Shown one piece after another: positions 53,213 through 60,978 of a DNA stretch of 64,000 nt; position 1 is the first letter of the stretch, and every line of letters starts with the position of its first letter. A program made the translations under genes and the position numbers. The notes beneath the pieces are model-generated. The model had not been told where the DNA came from. It was given only the letters and a program-made list of their open reading frames with translations, and ran no database searches. This DNA comes from Reyranella humidisoli (GTDB lineage Bacteria; Pseudomonadota; Alphaproteobacteria; Reyranellales; Reyranellaceae): positions 1,302,001-1,366,000 of the forward strand of contig NZ_JAHOPB010000001.1 of assembly GCF_019039055.1 (NCBI RefSeq), read 5' to 3'.

Positions 53213-53244
53213 AAAGGTACAATAAAAGACTTGCGAGAGTAGTC

Positions 53245-53580
53245 TCAGCGCGCGGCGGGCTTGTCGCTGAAATACTTCTCGAACTTGTCCTTCTCGTCCT
53301 TGAACTGCTCGGCATCGCCCGGGGCCTCGCCCTTGCGGGTGATGTTCGGCCATGTGACCGACAGGGTACGGTTCAGCTCAAGCCACTTCTCCAGGCCCTT
53401 CTCGGTGTCGGGCAGGATGGCATTGGGCGGGCACTCGGGTTCGCACACGCCGCAGTCGATGCATTCGTCCGGATTGATGACCAGCATGTTCTCGCCCTCG
53501 TAGAAGCAATCCACGGGGCAGACTTCAACGCAATCCATGTACTTGCACTTGATGCAAGCTTCGGTAACGACATAGGTCAT
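53245..53580 (-). CDS. fdxA: 7Fe ferredoxin FdxA
   Basis: A 111-residue ferredoxin with two cluster motifs: [18 protein letters not shown] near the N-terminus (one [3Fe-4S] and one [4Fe-4S] site by family) and [12 protein letters not shown]. The start [12 protein letters not shown] at 53580 is standard. The helicase, S4, fdxA, carD order is conserved in many alphaproteobacteria. It acts as an electron carrier; its partner here is unknown. Confidence 0.97.
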   Translation of the reverse strand: MTYVVTEACIKCKYMDCVEVCPVDCFYEGENMLVINPDECIDCGVCEPECPPNAILPDTEKGLEKWLELNRTLSVTWPNITRKGEAPGDAEQFKDEKDKFEKYFSDKPAAR

Positions 53581-53671
53581 AAAGGCTCCAGAAACGAGCG
53601 GCGGCTGCTTAACGCGCGAACTCCGGTGACGCAAGGCATACGACGGAATGGCCGCAATCTAGCGGCCCTTT

Positions 53672-53926
53672 TCACGGCGAGTCGATCTCCTCATACAACG
53701 TGCGTGCCTCTGGCGCAGGGCCGCGCCGTTCGCCGAGCGCGATGACGCGCACGACCTTGACGTTGGGACCCAGCGCGAAGGTAAGGACCATGCCAGGACT
53801 GACCGCCGCATGCGCCTTGTCGACGGCGCGGCCGTCGATCCGGCAGCGGGACTTCTCGACGTAGCGGGCGGCCAAGGTGCGTGTCTTGAAGAAACGCGCA
53901 TGCCAGAGCCACTTGTCGAGCCGCAT
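53672..53926 (-). CDS. S4 domain RNA-binding protein (HslR-like)
   Basis: An 84-residue protein consisting of an S4 domain: MRLDKWLWHARFFKTRTLAARYVEKSRCRIDG, then VKVVRVIALGERRGP. It resembles Hsp15 (HslR), which binds ribosomal RNA on stalled 50S subunits. It starts 24 bases after the helicase stop, so both are likely co-transcribed and may act together on RNA. Confidence 0.9.
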   Translation of the reverse strand: MRLDKWLWHARFFKTRTLAARYVEKSRCRIDGRAVDKAHAAVSPGMVLTFALGPNVKVVRVIALGERRGPAPEARTLYEEIDSP

Positions 53927-53950
53927 CGCGCGTCAGGACCTCAAGAGCGG

Positions 53951-56900
53951 CTACTTCTTCCCGCCGAGCTTGAGCTCGAGCAGCTTGGCGAATGGCGAAT
54001 CCGCCGTCGAATCGCCCTTCGTCTCGGTCGTCGCGTAGAGACGCAGCGCCGGACCGCCATTGTCGCGTCGCGGTGGGCGCGGCCCGCGCCGATCATCGCG
54101 TCCCTTGTTGTCGTGAGGCGGACGCCCGTCCTTGCGATCCTGTCTCGGCCCGTCAGGACGTGGTCCATCGGAACGCGGCCCGTCGCTGCGTGGGCCGCCG
54201 CCGGGGCGGGGTCCGCTGCGGGGGCCGTCGTCCCTGCCGCGTGGCGGGCGGGGCGTGTCGGAAAAGAACTGACGCTCGTTCGGCCGCTCCGGCCGGTCGC
54301 GGCGGCGCTGGTCACGCTCCTCGCGCTGTTGCTTCTGCTGCAGTCGCTGGCGCTCGCGCTGCTCCTCGCGCTCACGCACGAAGCGCGGCTTGATCGAGAA
54401 GGCGTGGAGCGGGCCGTTTTCCTCGGACGGCGGATGGACGCGATAGCCCAAGCCACGCAGCACGTTGGCCATCTCGGGCTCGGAGCAGCCGACCAGCGAC
54501 ATCATCTGCGGCGTCGCGCGGAACCAGCCCGGCGGTAACGGCCGTGGCTCCTTCTTCGCGGGCTTGGCGTCTTCCGACGCGGCGCCGGTATCCGAGGCGG
54601 ATGGCGCCGTCTCGGACGCTGTATCCGGGGCAGGCGGCTCAGAAACGGACGGATCGGCCACTTCCTCTGCCGGAGCGGCTTCGGCAGCCGGGGCAGACTC
54701 CTCCGCCGGCGCTTCGGCGACCGGTTCCGGGGAAACCGTGTCGGCAACAGCAGCCGGGGCTTCCACCTCGGTCTCCGGTGCGGTCGCGGTCTCCGCCTCC
54801 GCGGCGGCTTCCGGCTCGTTTTCGCCGAAGGCGGCCGCGACGATCGCCCATTCGCTGATCTCGTCGGCGGTCGCGGCTGCGGGGATCGCCGGTGCCTCAC
54901 CGGCGGCCGGCCGCTTCTCCCGCTTCTCGGGTTTTTCCGGCTGTTGCGCGCGGCGCGCCGATTCGCGGCTGTCGCGCACGGCGCCGCGGGCCATCGCGGC
55001 CAGGCGCTCCACCATGTCGGCCCGGATCGCGTGGTCGCCCAGCGGCAGATAGCCGATGGCACCGTAGAAATCGCGCTCGGCATCGCGCGGCAGGTCCATC
55101 GACGTGCGGCCCTCGGCTGGCAGCGGCGGGATGGTTTCGCGATTCTTGGCGATCATCCAGAGGCCGGCGCGCAGGCGAATCGGCACCGGCTTCAGCATGC
55201 TCGGGAAATAGAGCGAGAAGACGCCGACGCGAACGCCCAGGCGCGCCAGGGCCTTGCGGTCTTCCTCGCTGAGCTGGGCGAGCTGCTCCTCGACGGGTCG
55301 GCGGGGCAGCACGCCCAGACCCTCGCAGAGCTGGAAGATCACGCCGCGGGCGCCGGCCGGCAGTTCGGCGGTGGCGCGCGCGTCCATCAATTCGCTGAGG
55401 CCGAGGCGGATTCGCGTCTCGACCCAGGTCGCGGCGCGCTTGCGCACTTCCTCTCGCTGCGGGCCATCGAGCAGGTCGGAGGCGATGGCCTCGACCTTGG
55501 GCGCCAGCACGTCGCCGGACGGCAACAGGCGCGCGACGGGGCCGCCGCCCCAGCAGACCCGGAGCAGGCCGTCGAAGACGATCTCGCCATCGGGACTGTT
55601 CACGAAAGCCTGCAGGCGATCGGGCAGATCCTGGCGCAGCGCGCGCAGGGCCGCGCTCAGCACCGCCTTCTGGTCGGTCTGTCCTTCGGTTGCATCCGGC
55701 ACAAAACGAAAGCCCTCGATGCGTCCGAGATGCTCGCCTTCAACGATGACTTCGCCGGCTGCGGCGATTGTCGAATTCATTTCACCCTCATCGCGCAATC
55801 TTCGTACAAGCAAAGCCGCGCGTCTATCGACAAACCGTTGCGTCAGCCGCTGATGCAGAACGTCGGAAAGCCTGTCCTCGATGGCGCGGGCGCGTTCCTG
55901 CCAGTGGACGGCGCGCTGAATCCAGTCGGGACGATGCGAAATATAGGTCCAGGTGCGAACGTGCGCGATGCGTGCCATCAACGTGTCGATGTCGCCGTCA
56001 AAGTGCTCCAGGCGCTTCACATGGCTCTCGATCCAGTCTTCGGGCAACCGCTCGCCGCCCTGCGTCAGGTGGCCGAAAATCTGGCCCAGCAGAGTCGTGT
56101 GCTCTTCCGTCATCGTCTTGCGGAAATCGGGAACCTGGCAGACCTCCCACAGCAGCCTGACGCGCTTGGACGAGTGAAGGCGCGGCAAAAAAGCCGACTG
56201 TGCCGCCAGGGTCTGCAGAGCGAGCTGGTCGTCCTGCTCGCGTACGCGCTGGAGCGCGGCATGCGGCGGGCTGGCGTTCAACGTGGCGATCAGCGACGGC
56301 ACCGAGCGGAAGTCGAGATCGGTATTGCGCCATTGCAGGTCGCGCAGCGGATCGAAGCGGTGGTTCTCGATCGCCTCTACGACGTCCGGCTCTAGGCCGC
56401 TGATGCCGGCCGTCGTGCCGAAGGTGCCGTCGTTCATGTGGCGTCCGGCGCGGCCGGCGATCTGCGCCAGTTCGCCGGTGCGCAGCGGGCGGGAGCTTCG
56501 GCCGTCGTATTTGCGCAGGGAAGCGAACCACACATGGTTCACGTCCATGTTGAGGCCCATGCCGATCGCGTCGGTCGCCACGAGGTAATCCACCTCGCCC
56601 GACTGGAACATGTCGACCTGCGCGTTGCGCGTGCGCGGGCTCATCGCCCCCATGACGACCGCCGTGCCGCCGCGCTGTCGGCGGATCAGTTCGGCGATCT
56701 CGTAGACTTCGTTCGCGGAGAAGCCGACGACCGCGGAGCGGCGCGGCAGGCGCGTCGCCTTCTTCGGGCCGACATAGGTGAGGTTGGAGAAGCGCGGGCG
56801 TGCGACGACGTCGATGTCCGGCAGCAACCGGTTCAGCACCGGGCGGATCGTGTCCGCCCCCAGCAGCATGGTCTCGTTCAGCCCGCGCGCATGCAGCAGC

Positions 56901-57241
56901 CGGTCGGTGAAGAAATGGCCGCGCTCCGGATCGGACGCCATCTGCACTTCGTCGACCGCAAGGAAGGAGACCGGCCGGTCGACCGGCATCGACTCGACGG
57001 TACAGACGAAATAGCGCGCGCTCGCGGGCGCGATCTTCTCCTCGCCGGTGATCAGCGCGACCTGGGCGGCGCCCTTCAGCTTGACGATGCGGTCGTAGTT
57101 CTCGCGCGCCAGCAGGCGCAGCGGGAAGCCGATCATGCCCGAATCGTGCCCGAGCATGCGCTCGATCGCGAGGTAGGTCTTGCCGGTGTTGGTGGGACCG
57201 AGGACGGCGGTCAGGCGGCCGGAGGCGCCGGAAAGCGACAT
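53951..57241 (-). CDS. Suv3-like RNA helicase with long disordered C-terminus
   Basis: A superfamily 2 helicase of 1096 residues. It has Walker A GPTNTGKTY (15-23), DEVQ (97-100), SAT-like GAMSPRTR and motif VI QIAGRAGR (260-267), as in mitochondrial Suv3. The Suv3 C-terminal domains extend to about residue 770. An Ala/Glu/Pro-rich linker follows (about 790-910), then a second folded patch (PPGWFRATPQMMSLVGCSEPEMANVLRG form) and an Arg/Gly/Pro/Asp-rich tail with PRSDG-type repeats that should bind RNA. ATG 57241 is preferred over ATG 57277. RNA turnover or ribosome-associated work is inferred. Confidence 0.9.
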   Translation of the reverse strand: MSLSGASGRLTAVLGPTNTGKTYLAIERMLGHDSGMIGFPLRLLARENYDRIVKLKGAAQVALITGEEKIAPASARYFVCTVESMPVDRPVSFLAVDEVQMASDPERGHFFTDRLLHARGLNETMLLGADTIRPVLNRLLPDIDVVARPRFSNLTYVGPKKATRLPRRSAVVGFSANEVYEIAELIRRQRGGTAVVMGAMSPRTRNAQVDMFQSGEVDYLVATDAIGMGLNMDVNHVWFASLRKYDGRSSRPLRTGELAQIAGRAGRHMNDGTFGTTAGISGLEPDVVEAIENHRFDPLRDLQWRNTDLDFRSVPSLIATLNASPPHAALQRVREQDDQLALQTLAAQSAFLPRLHSSKRVRLLWEVCQVPDFRKTMTEEHTTLLGQIFGHLTQGGERLPEDWIESHVKRLEHFDGDIDTLMARIAHVRTWTYISHRPDWIQRAVHWQERARAIEDRLSDVLHQRLTQRFVDRRAALLVRRLRDEGEMNSTIAAAGEVIVEGEHLGRIEGFRFVPDATEGQTDQKAVLSAALRALRQDLPDRLQAFVNSPDGEIVFDGLLRVCWGGGPVARLLPSGDVLAPKVEAIASDLLDGPQREEVRKRAATWVETRIRLGLSELMDARATAELPAGARGVIFQLCEGLGVLPRRPVEEQLAQLSEEDRKALARLGVRVGVFSLYFPSMLKPVPIRLRAGLWMIAKNRETIPPLPAEGRTSMDLPRDAERDFYGAIGYLPLGDHAIRADMVERLAAMARGAVRDSRESARRAQQPEKPEKREKRPAAGEAPAIPAAATADEISEWAIVAAAFGENEPEAAAEAETATAPETEVEAPAAVADTVSPEPVAEAPAEESAPAAEAAPAEEVADPSVSEPPAPDTASETAPSASDTGAASEDAKPAKKEPRPLPPGWFRATPQMMSLVGCSEPEMANVLRGLGYRVHPPSEENGPLHAFSIKPRFVREREEQRERQRLQQKQQREERDQRRRDRPERPNERQFFSDTPRPPRGRDDGPRSGPRPGGGPRSDGPRSDGPRPDGPRQDRKDGRPPHDNKGRDDRRGPRPPRRDNGGPALRLYATTETKGDSTADSPFAKLLELKLGGKK

Positions 57242-57299
57242 GGTCGGCACCTTCGCTTGCAGCCGCGGCGGAAGCAAGGCGATCGGCCGGCGCCTGAAC

Positions 57300-58058
57300 T
57301 CAGCCCGAGTAGGCGGGTTCCAGCTTGTTGCAGCCGATCATCGGACCGTGGTCGGTCTCCTGCACCAGCACGGCCATGCCCTGGGTGGGTCCGATGCGGG
57401 CGCCGGGGATCGTCCAGCTCCTGGCCGTACCGTCCCAGCGATCGACCAGCTCGATGTGGCGCACGGTGTTGAAGTTCTCAATCATGCGGCCCTGGTTCTC
57501 GCCGCTTTTCACCGGTGTCGTATGCCGGCGATCGTAGATCGCCAGCGTTACGTCGGCGACGCGACCGCCGAGCGGGAAGGCGTCGAGTTTGATCGAAAGC
57601 GGGCCGCCGAGGGACCGCGAAAGGTCGGGGGTCGCGCGTCGCGTCGCGCGGGCTTGGGCGCGGGCCAGCAGCGCCTCGATCGGCGCCCGATCGCGCCCGG
57701 TATCGTGGCCTATTCCCTCGACCACCATCTCGGGCGTGTAGACGTAGCGTTGTTTCAGGGTCCGCGCATAGGCGCGCTGGCGCTCCGTGGTCTCGCGCGA
57801 CGCGAACGGATCCCGCCAGCCGATATAGTCCCAATAGTCGACATGGAAGGCGAGGGCCACGATGTCCGGCCGCTTCGAAAGGCGGCCGAGATGGGCATCC
57901 GCCGGTGGACAGGAGTTGCAGCCTTGCGAGGTGAAGAGTTCGACCGCCCAGGGACCTTCGGTGGCGGGTCGCGCCGAGACCTCGCGCGACAGGCCGGCCG
58001 CAACGGCAGCGGCGCCGATCAGCACCGATCTGCGGCCGGGAGAGGAGGCAATCGACAT
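57300..58058 (-). CDS. DUF1223 domain protein, exported thioredoxin-like
   Basis: A 252-residue protein with a twin-arginine-like signal (GRRSVLIGAAAVAAGLS). The DUF1223 hallmark is VELFTSQGCNSCPPADAHL, a thioredoxin-fold CxxC. DYWDYIGWRDPFASRETTERQ and YTPEMVVEG are also conserved. Function is unestablished; a periplasmic redox role is plausible. It is divergent from the zinc-type ABC genes and only 58 bases upstream of the helicase. Confidence 0.9.
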   Translation of the reverse strand: MSIASSPGRRSVLIGAAAVAAGLSREVSARPATEGPWAVELFTSQGCNSCPPADAHLGRLSKRPDIVALAFHVDYWDYIGWRDPFASRETTERQRAYARTLKQRYVYTPEMVVEGIGHDTGRDRAPIEALLARAQARATRRATPDLSRSLGGPLSIKLDAFPLGGRVADVTLAIYDRRHTTPVKSGENQGRMIENFNTVRHIELVDRWDGTARSWTIPGARIGPTQGMAVLVQETDHGPMIGCNKLEPAYSG

Positions 58059-58166
58059 GATGGACAGGATGCGCGCGCCGGCCCTCGCCTGCCAATCAAC
58101 AATCGGTCACTGACCGGTGACGTACTGATCACGTCGCGCGGTTCGCCTCGTCTGGACTCGACAAGG

Positions 58167-58179
58167 GTAATATTATAAC
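58167..58179 (+). promoter_or_regulatory. Zur-type box before the zinc ABC operon
   Basis: GTAATATTATAAC differs at one position from the alphaproteobacterial Zur consensus form GTTATANTATAAC. It includes TATAAC at 58174-58179 as a -10 candidate, which would place the transcript start at or just before the ATG at 58191. Confidence 0.55.
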
Positions 58180-58190
58180 AATCTATTCCC

Positions 58191-58307
58191 ATGCCCCACC
58201 CTCGTTCTCCCGGCACGACCCTGCTGGCCATGAGCGCGCCGGCTCGCGTTTCAGCCGCGCTCGGCCTTTCGGCCCTGCTGTGGCTCTGCGCCTGGTGGGC
58301 GCTGTGA
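58191..58307 (+). CDS. Candidate 38-residue membrane peptide at the head of the zinc ABC operon
   Basis: A short frame starting at ATG 58191, 11 bases after the Zur-type box. It begins MPHPRSPGTTLLAMSAPARV and ends in a single hydrophobic helix (LGLSALLWLCAWWAL). Its stop overlaps the ATPase start (TGATG), so it could couple translation of the ATPase. There is no Shine-Dalgarno, which fits a leaderless message. It may be a functional small subunit or only a leader peptide. Confidence 0.45.
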   Translation: MPHPRSPGTTLLAMSAPARVSAALGLSALLWLCAWWAL

Positions 58308-59059
58308 TGAGCGACATGACGGCCGCGCTTCGCTTGACCAACCTGACCGTCAGCTACGACCGCCATCCGGCCGTCCATCACGTGTCGGCGGAGATCCCGG
58401 CCGGCGAGATGACCGCCATCGTCGGCCCCAACGGCGCCGGCAAGAGCACGCTGCTGAAAGCCCTGCTGGGCCTGGCGCCGCGGATCGAGGGCCGCATCGA
58501 GTGCACGGCCAAGCGCATCGCTTATCTGCCGCAGCAGGCGGAGATCGACCGCTCCTTCCCGATCTCGGTGCTCGACACGGTGCTGCTCGGCCGATGGTCG
58601 CGCTTCGGCGGCTTTGGTGCCGCCAAGCATGTCGACCTGCACGATGCCCATCATGCCATCGAGGCGGTTGGGCTCGGCGGCTTCGAGCGCCGTCCGATCG
58701 ACACGCTCTCGGTCGGCCAGTTCCAGCGCGTGCTGTTCGCGCGCCTGCTTCTGCAAGACGCTGATCTTGTCCTGCTCGACGAGCCGTTCGCCGCGATCGA
58801 CAGCAAGACCGTTGCCGACCTGATGGTGGTGATCCGCCGCTGGCGGGAAGAGAAGCGTACCGTCGTGGCAGTGCTGCACGATTTCGACCAGGTGCGACGC
58901 GACTTCCCGCATGCGCTGCTGCTGGCGCGCGAACTGGTCGACGTCGGTCCGACCTCGCGCGTGCTCTCGTCGGAGAACCTGCTGCGTGCCCGCGCCATGG
59001 CGGAAGCCTGGGACGAGCATGCCGGCGCCTGCGAAGTGCCGATGCGGCTCAGCGCCTGA
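58307..59059 (+). CDS. Zinc/manganese-type ABC transporter ATP-binding protein (ZnuC-like)
   Basis: A 250-residue ATPase with Walker A GPNGAGKST, signature LSVGQFQRVLFARLL, Walker B LVLLDEPFAAIDSKT and H-loop LHDFDQV. YLPQQAEIDRSFPISVLDTVLLG is the typical metal-importer Q-loop region. The box upstream argues for zinc. The matching binding protein gene is not in this cluster. Confidence 0.9.
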   Translation: MSDMTAALRLTNLTVSYDRHPAVHHVSAEIPAGEMTAIVGPNGAGKSTLLKALLGLAPRIEGRIECTAKRIAYLPQQAEIDRSFPISVLDTVLLGRWSRFGGFGAAKHVDLHDAHHAIEAVGLGGFERRPIDTLSVGQFQRVLFARLLLQDADLVLLDEPFAAIDSKTVADLMVVIRRWREEKRTVVAVLHDFDQVRRDFPHALLLARELVDVGPTSRVLSSENLLRARAMAEAWDEHAGACEVPMRLSA

Positions 59060-59075
59060 TCGAAGGCTGCGTCCG

Positions 59076-59945
59076 ATGTTGTACGAGTATGTGATCGCGC
59101 CCTTCGCCGATTTCGGCTTCATGCGCCGCGCGCTGGTAGCGAGCCTGGCGTTGTCGGTCGGCGGTTCGGCGATCGGCGTGTTCCTGATCCTGCGCCGCAT
59201 GAGCCTGATGGGCGATGCGCTGGCACATTCGCTGCTGCCCGGTGCGGCCATGGGCTTCCTGATCGGCGGCCTCTCTCTGCCGGCAATGAGTCTCGGCGGC
59301 TTCATCGCCGGCGTTGCGACGGCGCTCCTGTCGGGCGTGATCGCGCGCTTCTCCAGCATGCGCGAGGATGCGAGCTTCGCCGCCGCCTATCTCACAGCGA
59401 TGGCGCTGGGCGTGCTCATCGTCTCGCTGCGCGGGTCGGCGGTCGACCTGATGAACATATTGTTCGGCGCGATCCTGGCGGTCGACGACGGCGCGCTGAT
59501 CCTCGTCGTGTCGACGGCGACGGCGACGCTGGTCGGGCTTGCCGCCATCTATCGCCCGCTGGTCGTGGAGTGCTTCAACCCCGGTTTCCTCGCCGCCATG
59601 GGCGTGCGTGGCTCGCTTTATCACTACCTCTTCCTGTCGCTCGCCGTGCTGAACATGGTGGCGGGCTTCCAGGCGCTGGGCACCCTGATGGCGCTGGGCC
59701 TCATCCTGTTGCCGGCCGTTGCCTCGTCCTTCTGGGCGCGCGAAGTCTGGTCGATGAGCCTGGTCGCCGCGCCAATGGCCTTCGCGTCGGCGGCGGTCGG
59801 TCTCCTCGTTTCGTTCCATGCCGGTCTGCCGTCGGGTCCGGTGATCGTGCTGTTCGCCAGCTGCTTCTTCCTGCTGTCGCTGCTGTTCGGCACGCGCGCC
59901 TCGGTGCGGGCGCGCCTGTCGCGACCGGTTCACTTGCGCGGGTAA
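59076..59945 (+). CDS. ABC-3 family metal transporter permease (ZnuB-like)
   Basis: A 289-residue membrane protein of the ABC-3 family with about eight to nine helices. FLILRRMSLMGDALAHSLLPGAAMGF is the conserved N-terminal region, and MALGLILLPAVASSFWAREVW the conserved loop and helix near the C-terminus. It starts 16 bases after the ATPase stop. Confidence 0.92.
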   Translation: MLYEYVIAPFADFGFMRRALVASLALSVGGSAIGVFLILRRMSLMGDALAHSLLPGAAMGFLIGGLSLPAMSLGGFIAGVATALLSGVIARFSSMREDASFAAAYLTAMALGVLIVSLRGSAVDLMNILFGAILAVDDGALILVVSTATATLVGLAAIYRPLVVECFNPGFLAAMGVRGSLYHYLFLSLAVLNMVAGFQALGTLMALGLILLPAVASSFWAREVWSMSLVAAPMAFASAAVGLLVSFHAGLPSGPVIVLFASCFFLLSLLFGTRASVRARLSRPVHLRG

Positions 59946-59984
59946 CGCGGCAGGCTAGGGTGACCTCCGCGGAGGAAACCTGAA

Positions 59985-60959
59985 ATGACCAACTCACCGG
60001 TGCCGGGCGTCACGCTCAAGACGACGACGGCCAACAACATCCACATGCGTTACGCCGAGGCCGGCAGCGGACCGCTCGTCCTGTTCTGCCACGGCTGGCC
60101 CGAGAGCTGGTATTCGTGGCGCCATCAGCTCCAGGCGGTGAGCCAGGCCGGCTTCCGCGCCGTCGCGCCCGACATGCGCGGATATGGCGGAACGCAATCG
60201 CCCGAACCGATCGACCAGTACACGCTCTATCATCTGGTGGGCGACATGGCCGAGCTGGTGAAGGCGCTGGGCGAGACGAAGGCGGTCATCGTGGGGCACG
60301 ACTGGGGCGCGCCCGTCGCCTGGCATGCCGCCCTCTGGCGGCCCGATCTCTTCACTGCGGTCTCGGCCATGAGCGTGCCCTACGCGCCGCCGGGCTATGT
60401 CGACATCCTGTCGGCGCTGGAGAAGCTCGGCATCGACAATTTCTATCTTCAGTACTTCCAGAAGCCGGGCGTGGCCGAGGCCGAGCTGCAGCAGGACATT
60501 CGCGGTGCCCTGCGCAAGCTCTACTATACGGCCGGCGGCGAGATGACGGAGAAGGACAAAGGCTTCGGCCGTCTGACCGGCGGCACGCTCCTGGCCAATA
60601 CCGTCGATCCCGAGAAACTGCCCGCCTGGCAGAGCGACGCCGATCTCGATTACTACGCCGCTGAGTTCGCGCGTGCTGGCTTCCGCGGCGGGCTCAACTG
60701 GTACCGCAACCTGCGGCGCAACTGGGAGCTCAGCGGTCCCTGGCGCGGCCAGCCGATCCGCCAGCCCTCGCAGTTCATCGCCGGCAGCCGCGACGGCGTG
60801 CTGCGCTTTCCTGCGGCCAAGAGCCAGCTCGAAGCCTATCCGAAGACCCTGCCCGGCCTGCGCGGCAGCCACATCCTCGACGGCGCCGGCCACTGGGTGC
60901 AGCAGGAGCGTGCCGCCGAGGTGAACCGCCTGCTGATCGAATTTCTGAAGGGCCTTTAA
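59985..60959 (+). CDS. Epoxide hydrolase-like alpha/beta hydrolase
   Basis: A 324-residue alpha/beta hydrolase with the epoxide hydrolase signature HGWPESWYSWRHQ (oxyanion and active-site loop), nucleophile D106 in GHDWGAPVAW and a cap domain containing GLNWYRN, whose tyrosine can activate the epoxide. The catalytic histidine is in GAGHWVQQE. It converts epoxides to diols; a haloalkane dehalogenase is less likely because of the cap motif. Confidence 0.9.
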   Translation: MTNSPVPGVTLKTTTANNIHMRYAEAGSGPLVLFCHGWPESWYSWRHQLQAVSQAGFRAVAPDMRGYGGTQSPEPIDQYTLYHLVGDMAELVKALGETKAVIVGHDWGAPVAWHAALWRPDLFTAVSAMSVPYAPPGYVDILSALEKLGIDNFYLQYFQKPGVAEAELQQDIRGALRKLYYTAGGEMTEKDKGFGRLTGGTLLANTVDPEKLPAWQSDADLDYYAAEFARAGFRGGLNWYRNLRRNWELSGPWRGQPIRQPSQFIAGSRDGVLRFPAAKSQLEAYPKTLPGLRGSHILDGAGHWVQQERAAEVNRLLIEFLKGL

Positions 60960-60978
60960 GTCGAGCGACGCGCCGCCG

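Noticed and set aside
54540..54900. Frameshift or decay in the Ala/Glu/Pro-rich part of the helicase gene
   Set aside because: The frame stays open and a conserved-looking patch and basic tail follow in the same frame, so this is a disordered linker rather than a broken gene.
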